Part shown: positions 1 to 7,454 of the stretch, one piece after another
Position numbering within the stretch: the first letter of the stretch is position 1
Layout of the letters: every line of letters begins with the position of its first letter
Assembly: GCF_004570865.1 (NCBI RefSeq)
Contig: NZ_SPQS01000024.1
Span: 1 to 64,000 of the forward strand
Source: Bradyrhizobium frederickii
GTDB lineage: Bacteria > Pseudomonadota > Alphaproteobacteria > Rhizobiales > Xanthobacteraceae
Length of the DNA: 64,000 bases
Direction: 5' to 3'
The notes under the pieces: model-generated
Databases searched by the model: none
Seen by the model: the letters and a program-made list of their open reading frames with translations, nothing else
Told to the model about the DNA's origin: nothing
Program-made: the position numbers and the translations under genes

Positions 1-317
1 GGTGGTGGCGGCGGCGCCGGACGGGCCGCAGGTGGCGGTGGCGCGGCCGGGCGCGGCGGTGCGGCCGCGGGCGGCGGCGCAGCGGGCGGAGGTGCAGCCG
101 CGGGCGGCGGTGCGGCGGGCCGCGCGGGCGCGGCAGGCGGTGCCGCTGCTGGCGGTCCCTTCGGCGGCTGCTTCGGTTTTCCGTCAGGGCCCGTCTCTTG
201 CGGCTGGGCCTGCGCGACCACGAGCGGCGGCGCACTTTGCGCTTGCGATGCAGAGCCTGCGAATTGCATCGCGGTCAGAGCCGTCGTCGCAAGCAGCACG
301 AAACGAAGATTGGTCAT
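1..317 (-). CDS. N-terminus of exported Pro/Ala-rich protein, probably OmpA family (partial)
   Basis: The minus strand is open from an ATG at 317 to the window edge. It begins MTNLRFVLLATTALTAMQFA, a typical Sec signal peptide, with a likely cleavage after a Ser/Gln/Ala-rich stretch near residue 27. From about residue 48 the protein becomes almost pure Pro/Ala with Arg, in short PPAA-type repeats that run off the window. In Bradyrhizobium this start is typical of large OmpA-family cell-envelope proteins with a Pro/Ala-rich spacer before the C-terminal peptidoglycan-binding domain. That domain is outside the window, so the family is inference; the signal peptide and low-complexity region are seen directly. 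Confidence 0.75.
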   Translation of the reverse strand, partial: MTNLRFVLLATTALTAMQFAGSASQAQSAPPLVVAQAQPQETGPDGKPKQPPKGPPAAAPPAAPARPAAPPPAAAPPPAAPPPAAAPPRPAAPPPPAARPAPPPP

Positions 318-501
318 GGTGGTGAACTTCCCCGGAAGGTTCTTTGACGAAGTGTGTTGATGAACAGCTACGCGTTAGGCCGGATTGTGGCGGGCGAAGC
401 GGTCGCGGCGCGATTTATTTCTGCACGGAAATCGACTCACTATGATGACGTTCATTGCGCATTCAGACGCAGCTTGCAATCGCCACGCATGCGATCTCGC
501 T

Positions 502-753
502 TCACGCGCGATCCTGCGCTGAGCTTGCATCCGTTGCAGGATTGGGCGTGAGCGGGCCGTTCGGTCCGCGCGATGGAATCTCTTCAGGCATGCGGCCCGG
601 CAATTCGTCGGGCCGCGGGGATTCGCCGGGCTCGCGCACCGGCGGCGTGATTTCGGGCTGCGGATTGCCGGGCGGAATTCCCGGCGGCGGCTCGGTCGGC
701 GTGCCGGGTGTCGACGGTGGAATCTCGGGCGGTTCGATCGGCATCGGCATCAT
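502..753 (-). CDS. Small proline-rich hypothetical protein
   Basis: An 83-residue frame starts at a tandem ATG-ATG (MMPMPIEPPEIPP) and is about one quarter proline, in PPxxPP and TPGxPTEPPP patterns. There is no signal peptide, membrane segment or known motif. The ribosome binding site is weak. It sits between the exported Pro/Ala-rich gene and the VOC gene on the same strand. Its low-complexity composition means it could be a chance GC-rich frame, but its placement and lack of a better gene on either strand make it a reasonable small gene. No function can be assigned. Confidence 0.5.
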   Translation of the reverse strand: MMPMPIEPPEIPPSTPGTPTEPPPGIPPGNPQPEITPPVREPGESPRPDELPGRMPEEIPSRGPNGPLTPNPATDASSAQDRA

Positions 754-827
754 CGAGATAGTTGTCCGGAGAAGGACAACGATAATGCCGCGCCGATGTT
801 CCCCTATCGCATCGCGCTGGGTCTGCC

Positions 828-1220
828 CTATCCCGGCGCGTGGCAGACGGCCTCGATGTTGTGACCATCAGGGTCGAGCACGAAGGCGCCATAATAGTTC
901 GCGTGGTAATGCGGTCGGATGCCGGGCGGGCCATTGTCGCGTCCGCCGGCCGCGATCGCCGCCTTGTAGAAGGCATCGACCGTGGCGCGGTCTTCAGCAC
1001 GAATGGCGATATGCACGGGCTTGTTCATGGCGCCCTCCGCGCCGAACCAGAAGTCCGGCTTGCCGTCGGCGCCGAAGCCTGCGGCCGCAGCGTGCCCGGT
1101 CTGCTCGGCCGTCACTTCCATGATCAGGCCGTAGCCGAGCGGCGCCAGCGCCTTGATGTAGAAGGTTTTCGCGCGCTCGTAGTCGGAGACCGAGAATCCC
1201 AGGTGATCAATCATCGTCAT
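828..1220 (-). CDS. VOC family protein (glyoxalase/dioxygenase fold)
   Basis: The 130-residue protein opens MIDHLGFSVSDYERAKTFY, the usual first beta-alpha module of vicinal-oxygen-chelate proteins. A second module contains VHIAIRAEDRATVDAFYKAA, and the end reads DPDGHNIEAVCH. The His of HLGF, the His of VHIAI and the Glu of NIEAV fit the family's metal ligands. Length is that of a single-domain VOC protein. Members include glyoxalases, dioxygenases and antibiotic-binding proteins, so the substrate cannot be stated. A hairpin (GTTGTCC with its complement, 761-780) follows the stop but lacks a T-run. Confidence 0.85.
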   Translation of the reverse strand: MTMIDHLGFSVSDYERAKTFYIKALAPLGYGLIMEVTAEQTGHAAAAGFGADGKPDFWFGAEGAMNKPVHIAIRAEDRATVDAFYKAAIAAGGRDNGPPGIRPHYHANYYGAFVLDPDGHNIEAVCHAPG

Positions 1221-1238
1221 TCTCCCAGTTCGTCGTCT

Positions 1239-2063
1239 TCAGCGTGACAGGAACGTATTGCTTCGTGTCTTACGCAAGATCGTAAAGCCGCGTGCGACCA
1301 TGTCGGCGATACAATCCTGCTGCCATTCGTCCTGTGACAGGTGCTCGATCACCACCGCGCTCGGCCACAGCGACGGCGGCGCGTCGCGGAAGAAGCCGAT
1401 CAGCACGCGGTCTTCAAAACCCTCGACGTCGATCTTGAGCGAATCGATCTGGGTGACGCCGGCCTCGTCGAGGATGCGCGTCAGCCGCAGCGACGGCACT
1501 TTGATCGCGTCGGTGCCGGCGGTGCCGGTGACAACGTGGGTGGCGCCGAGATTGCCGCCGCCGCTCTCGATCATCAGCTCGCCGTCGCTGTCGCCGGCCG
1601 CGGCCTGCACCAGGCGCACCTGCGCAGCTTTCGACGCGGCCTGATTGAAGGAAAGCCGTCCAAACGTCAGTGGGTGCGGCTCGATCGCGATCACCTTGCC
1701 CGTGCTGCCGACCTGTTGCGCCATCACCAGCGCGAACGTGCCGACATTGGCGCCGACATCGACGAACACGCCGCCCGAACGGGTGTGCTGGCGCAGGAAG
1801 TCGAGCTCGTCGAGATTGTAATCGGGATTGAACAATGCGCCGCGCTCGGTCGCGCTGCCCTGGTGATAGAGCCGGAACGAGGCGCCCTGATATTGCACGT
1901 CGACAGGGCCGCTCCGCAGCAGGTTCACCAGCCGCGACATCCACGGGCGGAACGCGCCGCGCTTCAGCCCCGATTGCGTCGCGAGGCGAATGATCGCGGC
2001 CTGCGCCGCGTTCGGCGCAAACGCGCCGAACGGCGCGGACGAAGGGGCATTGTCGGTCGTCAA
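1239..2063 (-). CDS. FkbM family SAM-dependent methyltransferase
   Basis: The protein has the FkbM methyltransferase core: the SAM-binding motif FVDVGANVGTFALVMA, an acidic motif KVIAIEPHP, and IDSLKIDVEGFEDRVLIGF near the C-terminus, which is diagnostic of the family. Members O-methylate sugars, polyketides or glycolipids; the acceptor here is unknown. The longest open frame begins at 2141, but that start lies inside a repeat element (2127-2284). I prefer the TTG at 2063 (MTTDNAPSSAPFG), which has GAGGA about ten bases upstream and gives 274 residues. It lies 18 bases before the VOC gene on the same strand and may be co-transcribed with it. Confidence 0.85.
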   Translation of the reverse strand: MTTDNAPSSAPFGAFAPNAAQAAIIRLATQSGLKRGAFRPWMSRLVNLLRSGPVDVQYQGASFRLYHQGSATERGALFNPDYNLDELDFLRQHTRSGGVFVDVGANVGTFALVMAQQVGSTGKVIAIEPHPLTFGRLSFNQAASKAAQVRLVQAAAGDSDGELMIESGGGNLGATHVVTGTAGTDAIKVPSLRLTRILDEAGVTQIDSLKIDVEGFEDRVLIGFFRDAPPSLWPSAVVIEHLSQDEWQQDCIADMVARGFTILRKTRSNTFLSR

Positions 2064-2126
2064 GCAGCAGATCCTCGTTGCAGGCGGCGCATGAATAGCC
2101 GGTTTTGAGGAGGCCCACAATTTCGG

Positions 2127-2284
2127 TGTCGTCCCGGACAAGCGTCAGCGCCGATCCGGGACCCATAGTCACAGGCCGTGGTCGGGACGCGAGACGCCCA
2201 CTCCGAGTCTTCGTCAAACTTGTCCCTGTGGGTATGGATCCCGGATCTGCGCTCCGCTTCGCTGCGCTTGTCCGGGACGACAGT
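2127..2284. repeat. Intergenic paired-palindrome repeat, family A copy 1
   Basis: The element opens GTCGTCCCGGACAAGCG and GATCCGGGACCCATA and closes with the inverted version, GGATCCCGGATCTGCGC and GCTTGTCCGGGACGAC. The middle carries CACTCCGAGTCTTCG. The same blocks recur at 13238, 31600 and 35765. It fills the gap between the FkbM gene and the ABC transporter gene. Confidence 0.85.
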
Positions 2285-2287
2285 GGC

Positions 2288-4240
2288 TCATGCGGCCTTC
2301 TTCGGCGCCTTGCGCTGCCGCAGGAATCGCCCGAGCAGCCGGCGCCTGCCCTTGCGCGGGATCAGGTCGATGTCGCTGACGAGCTTGGCGCCGCCCTTGC
2401 GGCGCTCCAGCACGATCTTGCGGCTGTGGAAGGCCTCGAGCTCCGCGCGATGCGCGACGCTGACGATGGTCGCCTTCGGCAGCTCGTCGGTGACCAGCTT
2501 CATCATCCTGTCCTGGCTCTTTTCGTCGAGCGCCGAGGTCGCCTCGTCGAGCACGACGATGTCGGGGTTGTGCAGCAGGAGCCGCGCGAAGGCGAGGCGC
2601 TGCTTCTCGCCGCCCGACAGGGTCTGGTCCCAGGGACCTTCCTCCTCGATCTTCTCCTTGAGATGATCGAGCCCGACCTTGTGCAGGGCTTCGCCGATCT
2701 CGTCCACGGTCCAGTGATCGGCGGCGCCGGGATAGGCGACGGCGCGGCGCAGCGACCCCGAGGGCACGTAAGGCCGCTGCGGCAGCATGAACAGCCGCCG
2801 GTCGGGATGAAAGTTCACGCTGCCGCCGCCCCAGGGCCAGAGGCCGGCGATGGCACGCACCAGCGTGCTCTTGCCGGTGCCGGATTCGCCGGCGACCAAG
2901 AGCCGCTCGCCGGGCTCGATCACCACTTCGGTCTCGCCGACCACCGCGGTGCCGTCATCGAGCGTGACCGAGAGATCCTTCATCTCCAGCATGGCGTCGT
3001 TGCGCGTCTCGCCGCGCTTGATGCGGCCAAGACCATCGCCCTGCTCGGCGCGCTCGAGGCCGTCGAGCGACATCATCAGCGAGGCGATGCGGCGCGCGCA
3101 GGCGTTCCAGTCGGCGAGCCGCGGATAATTGTCGACCAGCCAGCCGAACGCGCTCTGCACGATGGTGAAGGCGGAGGCCGCCTGCATCACCTGTCCCAGC
3201 GTCATGCTGCCGTCGAGGAATTTCGGCGCGCAGAGCAGGAGAGGAACCACGGGCGCAACGAGGCTCGAGCCCTGCGACACCAGCGTGGTGCGCATGTGCT
3301 GGCCCGCGAGCCGCGCCCATTGCCGGATCACGCTGGTGAAGTTGCGGTCGATGCCGTCGCGCTCCTCCTCCTCGCCGCCGAGCAGCGCGATGCTCTCGCC
3401 GTTCTCGCGCACGCGCGTCAGCGTGTAGCGGAAATCGGCTTCGGCCTGGTTCTTGTCCTCGGACACCTGCACGAAGCGGCGGCCGATCACCAGGATGGAG
3501 CTCGAGGCGATTGCGGCATAGAGCATCGCGGCGATGACGAGGAAGCCCGGAATGGTGATGCTCGTGCCGCCGAGCGTGACGGTGAGCGCGCCGCCGATGG
3601 TCCAGAGCACGACGATGAAGGTCGCCGCCGACAGCAGCGCCGAGGTGACGCCGGCAAGGAAATCGACCGGCGAATCGGTCGCGATGCGCAAATCCTCCGC
3701 GATCCGGTATTCGGGGTTTTCGTGATCGCCGCCGACGAGATTGAGCTGGTAGTAACGTCCGCTGGCGAGCCACCGCGTCAGCACGCTCGCCGTCAGCCAG
3801 GCCCGCCAGCGCCGCTGAATGCCCATCCGCGCGAACACCTGCGCCACGCCGAGCACGATGCTGCCGATCGCGAGCGGAAAGAACATCGCGGTGAGATGGA
3901 AGACGCTGGCCGCATCGCGCTTTTCGATCGCATCGAAGATCGCGCGGTTCCAGACATTGATGCCGTACTGGAAGCCGACGGTGAGAATGATCAATAGGCC
4001 GAGGCCGATCGAGAACGGCCAGGCGAGGCGGTCGCCGCTGCGTCCCCAGAAGCCGCGCGCGCTGATCCAGAACCGCGTCAGCAGATAATCCTTGCGGGCC
4101 TGCTCGGCCTCCTCGGGCGATAGCTCCGGATCGGGCTCGAGCAGCTCCGGCGGTGGCGGTTCGATCTCGTCGCCGTTCTCGCCCTTGATCCCGACGATCG
4201 GCGGCTGGTGCTGTTCGCGCTTGGCGGCCGGCTTGTCCAT
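2288..4240 (-). CDS. ABC transporter, fused permease and ATPase (SbmA/BacA-YddA-type, subfamily D)
   Basis: This 650-residue half-transporter has a long acidic N-terminus (PPPPELLEPDPELSPEE), about five or six membrane helices between residues 75 and 380, and a C-terminal nucleotide-binding domain. Walker A is GESGTGKST, the signature is LSGGEKQRLAFARLLL, and Walker B is DIVVLDEATSALDE. The segment WNRAIFDAIEKRDAASVF and the ENPEYRIAEDLRIATDSPV stretch are typical of the YddA/Rv1819c/ABCD group related to the BacA/SbmA peptide and cobalamin carriers. It probably works as a homodimer in the inner membrane. In rhizobia BacA-like carriers matter for handling plant antimicrobial peptides, but the substrate of this copy is unknown. 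Confidence 0.88.
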   Translation of the reverse strand: MDKPAAKREQHQPPIVGIKGENGDEIEPPPPELLEPDPELSPEEAEQARKDYLLTRFWISARGFWGRSGDRLAWPFSIGLGLLIILTVGFQYGINVWNRAIFDAIEKRDAASVFHLTAMFFPLAIGSIVLGVAQVFARMGIQRRWRAWLTASVLTRWLASGRYYQLNLVGGDHENPEYRIAEDLRIATDSPVDFLAGVTSALLSAATFIVVLWTIGGALTVTLGGTSITIPGFLVIAAMLYAAIASSSILVIGRRFVQVSEDKNQAEADFRYTLTRVRENGESIALLGGEEEERDGIDRNFTSVIRQWARLAGQHMRTTLVSQGSSLVAPVVPLLLCAPKFLDGSMTLGQVMQAASAFTIVQSAFGWLVDNYPRLADWNACARRIASLMMSLDGLERAEQGDGLGRIKRGETRNDAMLEMKDLSVTLDDGTAVVGETEVVIEPGERLLVAGESGTGKSTLVRAIAGLWPWGGGSVNFHPDRRLFMLPQRPYVPSGSLRRAVAYPGAADHWTVDEIGEALHKVGLDHLKEKIEEEGPWDQTLSGGEKQRLAFARLLLHNPDIVVLDEATSALDEKSQDRMMKLVTDELPKATIVSVAHRAELEAFHSRKIVLERRKGGAKLVSDIDLIPRKGRRRLLGRFLRQRKAPKKAA

Positions 4241-4292
4241 GCGCGGACAACGCGAGAGAAATCAACCGGTTCCCTCGGGTTCCCAGAGCGGT

Positions 4293-6458
4293 CTATTCGG
4301 CGGCACCGTCCCTGACGCGCCGGATCCGGGCTGCGCGATGCAGAACGCGCGACAATTCCTCGATCGAATAGGGTTTTTGCACCAGATCGAAGCCGGTCAC
4401 GCCCTCTTGCGACAGGGCCTGGCTGTAGCCTGTGGTCAGCACCACCGGCACGTCGATGCCGCGGTCGCAGATGGCCTGCGCCAGATCGAGCCCGGTCATC
4501 CCCGGCATCACCACGTCCGAGAACACGACGTCGAAGCGGTCCGCATCCAGGACGAGCTCCGCGAGGGCGTCGGTCGCATTGTCGACCAGCGTGATGCTGT
4601 AGCCGAGCTCGGTGAGGCCATCGGCGGCGAAATTGGCAAGCTCGATATTGTCCTCGACCACCAGCACCGACATGCCGCTGCCGGCCACCGCCGGCGCGGT
4701 GTTGGGCGCCTGCCGCTGCGGCAGCAGCTCCGGCGGCACGCGCGGCAGATAGAGCGAGAAGGTGCTGCCGTGCCCCACCTCGCTCGTGACCGTCACCTCG
4801 CCGCCGGATTGCCGGGCGAAGCCGAACACCTGGGACAGGCCAAGGCCGGTGCCGTGGCCGACCTGCTTGGTGGTGAAGAACGGCTCGAAGATGCGCCCCA
4901 ATCGGGCGGCGGGAATGCCAATGCCGGTGTCGCTGACGGTGACGCTGACGAAGCCATGGTTGGCCGAGCTCTGGCTGCCCAAGTGCTGGCTGCCCGCGCC
5001 CGCCAGCGTGTCCGGAACGGTGGTCGCGGGCTCGACCTTGAAGGTGATCCTGCCCTTGCCCTGCATGGCGTCGCGCGCATTGGTTGCCATGTTGATCAGC
5101 GCTGTCTCGAACTGGCCGGCATCGGCACGGACGAGGCAGGGCTCGGCGGGCAGGCGCATGGCGATCTCGATGGCCGGGCCGAGCAGGGGCGCAAGCATGT
5201 CGCGCAGCGACTGCATCCGTTCGCCGACGTCGAACACCTCCGGCTTCAGGGTCTGACGCCGCGCAAAGGCGAGCAGCTGCGAGGTCAGCTTGGCCGCGCG
5301 GCCCACGGCGTCCGCAATGGCCGTGATGTAGCGCTGGCGCCGCTCCTCCGTCAGTTGCGGCCGGTTCAAGAGGTCGACGGAAGCGCGGATCACCGTCAGC
5401 AGATTGTTGAAATCGTGCGCGACGCCGCCGGTGAGCTGTCCGAGCGCCTCCAGGCGCTGGCTATGCTTGAGCGCCTCCTCGGCCTCGCGCCGCTTGGCGG
5501 CTTCGGCCTGAATCTGCTGGGTACGCCGCAACGCCAGCGCCAGCAGCAGAAACAGCAGCGCGGTGGCGGGAAGGCCGAACACCAGATGCTGGCCTATCGT
5601 GGCCAGCCAGCGCGCGCGGATCGCCGAGGTCTCGAGCCCGGCGCTGACATAGATCGGATATTCCGCGACGCGCCGGTAGCCGATCCGACGCTCGATCCCG
5701 TCCGACGGCCAGGCGATGGTGATGAGGCCGTGCTCGGGGCGCGCCGCGATCTGGCGGCCCACCGGTCCGGTCGGATCGAGCCGAAGGTCGCGGTCGAGCC
5801 GCGGGAAATGCGTGAGCATCGCGCCGTCGGTGCGGCCCATCGCGAAGAAGCTGCCGGGATCCGATCCGATGCGGGCGTAGAAGCTCTCGAAATATTCGGG
5901 GAGGACCGAGGCCTGGATCACCCCGATGAAGCGGCCGTCGTCGGAATCGCGGCGGCGGCTCATTCCGAAGAAGCGCGCGCCCTGGTAGGGCGGACGCGGC
6001 GTCAAGGCGATGCCGATGAACGTGCCGATGGCCTGGTCGACATGGGCGTAGAAATAGTCGCGGTCCGCAAAGCTCAGCTCCGGCGGCGGCGAGACGAGGC
6101 TGTTGACCAGCGCCTTTCCGTCCGCGTCGAAGATCCAGGCCGATTTCAGCTGTGGCAGCGAATCGGTCAGCCGCTTCAGGCGGCGGTGCAGCGCCGGCTC
6201 GCGCGCGCGGATGGTGTCGTCGGACAGGCCGCGGACCACCTCGTTGAGCTCGGCCAGGCTGCGATCGATGGTCTCGAACACCTTGAGCGCGTGCTCATGC
6301 GCGACGTCGAGCGTGCGCTCGATCTCCCGGTCGGCGATGTCCCTGGTCGAGGTGTAGGAGATCGTGGCCGCGATCGCGAACAGCGCAACCGGCAGCGCCA
6401 GGGATGCCGCCATCATCCACTGCAACAGCCTCAGCGAGTTGCGTTGCGCCCTCTGCAC
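4293..6458 (-). CDS. Membrane hybrid sensor histidine kinase with receiver domain
   Basis: The 721-residue protein has a first membrane helix at about 12-33, a periplasmic sensor of roughly 250 residues with a PDC/dCACHE-like pattern (AWIFDADGKALVNS, FADRDYFYAHV), and a second helix at about 288-310. A HisKA domain follows with phospho-acceptor His348 in GGVAHDFNNLL, then a HATPase domain (NMATNARDAM, DTGIGIP, GHGTGLGLSQVFGFA). A receiver domain from about 590 to 715 has VLVVEDN, the acceptor Asp in VVFSDVVMPGMTG, and the Lys in QKPYS. No DNA-binding output domain or partner regulator is adjacent, so the signal passes to an unlinked protein. The ligand is unknown; PDC sensors often bind small organic acids or amino acids. 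Confidence 0.93.
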   Translation of the reverse strand: MQRAQRNSLRLLQWMMAASLALPVALFAIAATISYTSTRDIADREIERTLDVAHEHALKVFETIDRSLAELNEVVRGLSDDTIRAREPALHRRLKRLTDSLPQLKSAWIFDADGKALVNSLVSPPPELSFADRDYFYAHVDQAIGTFIGIALTPRPPYQGARFFGMSRRRDSDDGRFIGVIQASVLPEYFESFYARIGSDPGSFFAMGRTDGAMLTHFPRLDRDLRLDPTGPVGRQIAARPEHGLITIAWPSDGIERRIGYRRVAEYPIYVSAGLETSAIRARWLATIGQHLVFGLPATALLFLLLALALRRTQQIQAEAAKRREAEEALKHSQRLEALGQLTGGVAHDFNNLLTVIRASVDLLNRPQLTEERRQRYITAIADAVGRAAKLTSQLLAFARRQTLKPEVFDVGERMQSLRDMLAPLLGPAIEIAMRLPAEPCLVRADAGQFETALINMATNARDAMQGKGRITFKVEPATTVPDTLAGAGSQHLGSQSSANHGFVSVTVSDTGIGIPAARLGRIFEPFFTTKQVGHGTGLGLSQVFGFARQSGGEVTVTSEVGHGSTFSLYLPRVPPELLPQRQAPNTAPAVAGSGMSVLVVEDNIELANFAADGLTELGYSITLVDNATDALAELVLDADRFDVVFSDVVMPGMTGLDLAQAICDRGIDVPVVLTTGYSQALSQEGVTGFDLVQKPYSIEELSRVLHRAARIRRVRDGAAE

Positions 6459-6647
6459 AGTCGCTCCGTCCCTGACGGCAGCTTAACTGAATCTCGCGCG
6501 AGGAAGGAAGCAGCTTGTGCGGGAACCGCAGGTTGTGATCAGAAAAATTTGCACGCCCCGCGGGCCGGAGAAAATTCTACTCGAATTGACCGCGATCTCG
6601 GACCGTCCCGGCCGGTCCGGCCGGAACGCGAAGCATGAACGTCGTCT

Positions 6648-7430
6648 TCAGACCTGGCGCTCGACCATCTTGAGCTTGAGCTCGGCGATGGCTTCGGCGG
6701 GGTTGAGTCCCTTCGGGCAGGCCTTGGCGCAGTTCATGATAGTGTGGCAGCGATAGAGCCGGAACGGATCCTCGAGATTGTCGAGCCGCTCGCCGGTCGC
6801 TTCATCGCGCGAATCGGACACCCAGCGGTTGGCCTGGAGCAGCGCGGCGGGGCCGAGATAGCGTTCGCTGTTCCACCAATAGCTCGGGCACGAGGTCGAG
6901 CAGCAGGCGCACAGGATGCATTCGTAGAGGCCGTCGAGCTTCTCGCGGTCCTCGTGGCTCTGGCGCCATTCCTTCTGCGGCGTCGGCGAGGTGGTCTTCA
7001 GCCACGGCTCGACCGAGGCGTATTGCGCGTAGAAATTGGTGAGGTCGGGGACAAGGTCCTTCACCACCGGCTGATGCGGCAGCGGATTGATCTTCACCGC
7101 GCCGTCCTTCACGTCGTGCATCGAGCGGGTGCAGGCCAGCGTGTTCTGGCCGTCGATGTTCATGGCGCAGGAGCCGCAGACGCCTTCGCGGCAGGAGCGG
7201 CGGAAGGTCAGCGACGGGTCGATGTGGTTCTTGATCCAGATCAGGCCGTCCAGCACCATCGGGCCGCAATCGTTGGTGTCGACGTAATAGGTGTCGACGC
7301 TCGGATTCTTGCCGTCGTCCGGATTCCAGCGATAGACCCGGAATTCGCGCAGCTCGGTCGCGCCCGGGGGCTTCGGCCAGGTCTTGCCGCCGGAAATCTT
7401 GGAGTTCTTCGGAAGTGCGAATTCAACCAT
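6648..7430 (-). CDS. sdhB: Succinate dehydrogenase iron-sulfur subunit
   Basis: SdhB carries electrons from the flavin of SdhA to quinone through three iron-sulfur clusters at the inner membrane. The 260-residue protein shows the [2Fe-2S] cysteines in CREGVCGSCAMNI, the second group in CILCACCSTSCPSYWWN, and the third in CHTIMNCAKACPKGLNP, in the standard order. Length is normal. It is the last gene of sdhC-sdhD-sdhA-sdhB, 24 bases after sdhA, and belongs to that transcription unit. About 190 bases without a gene separate it from the histidine kinase start downstream. Confidence 0.98.
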   Translation of the reverse strand: MVEFALPKNSKISGGKTWPKPPGATELREFRVYRWNPDDGKNPSVDTYYVDTNDCGPMVLDGLIWIKNHIDPSLTFRRSCREGVCGSCAMNIDGQNTLACTRSMHDVKDGAVKINPLPHQPVVKDLVPDLTNFYAQYASVEPWLKTTSPTPQKEWRQSHEDREKLDGLYECILCACCSTSCPSYWWNSERYLGPAALLQANRWVSDSRDEATGERLDNLEDPFRLYRCHTIMNCAKACPKGLNPAEAIAELKLKMVERQV

Positions 7431-7454
7431 TTCGATAAGGCCTTCGCTGTTCGC

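Noticed and set aside
2..551. Plus-strand frames at the left edge
   Set aside because: They are antisense to the exported Pro/Ala-rich gene or lack any signal, start site or domain.
2105..3997. 630-codon open frame antisense to the ABC transporter
   Set aside because: The ABC transporter motifs are intact on the minus strand, and the plus frame begins in a repeat.
4092..6638. 848-codon open frame on the plus strand
   Set aside because: It runs antisense through the hybrid kinase gene and has Arg/Gly/Ala-rich, motif-free sequence, as expected for a shadow frame in G+C-rich DNA.
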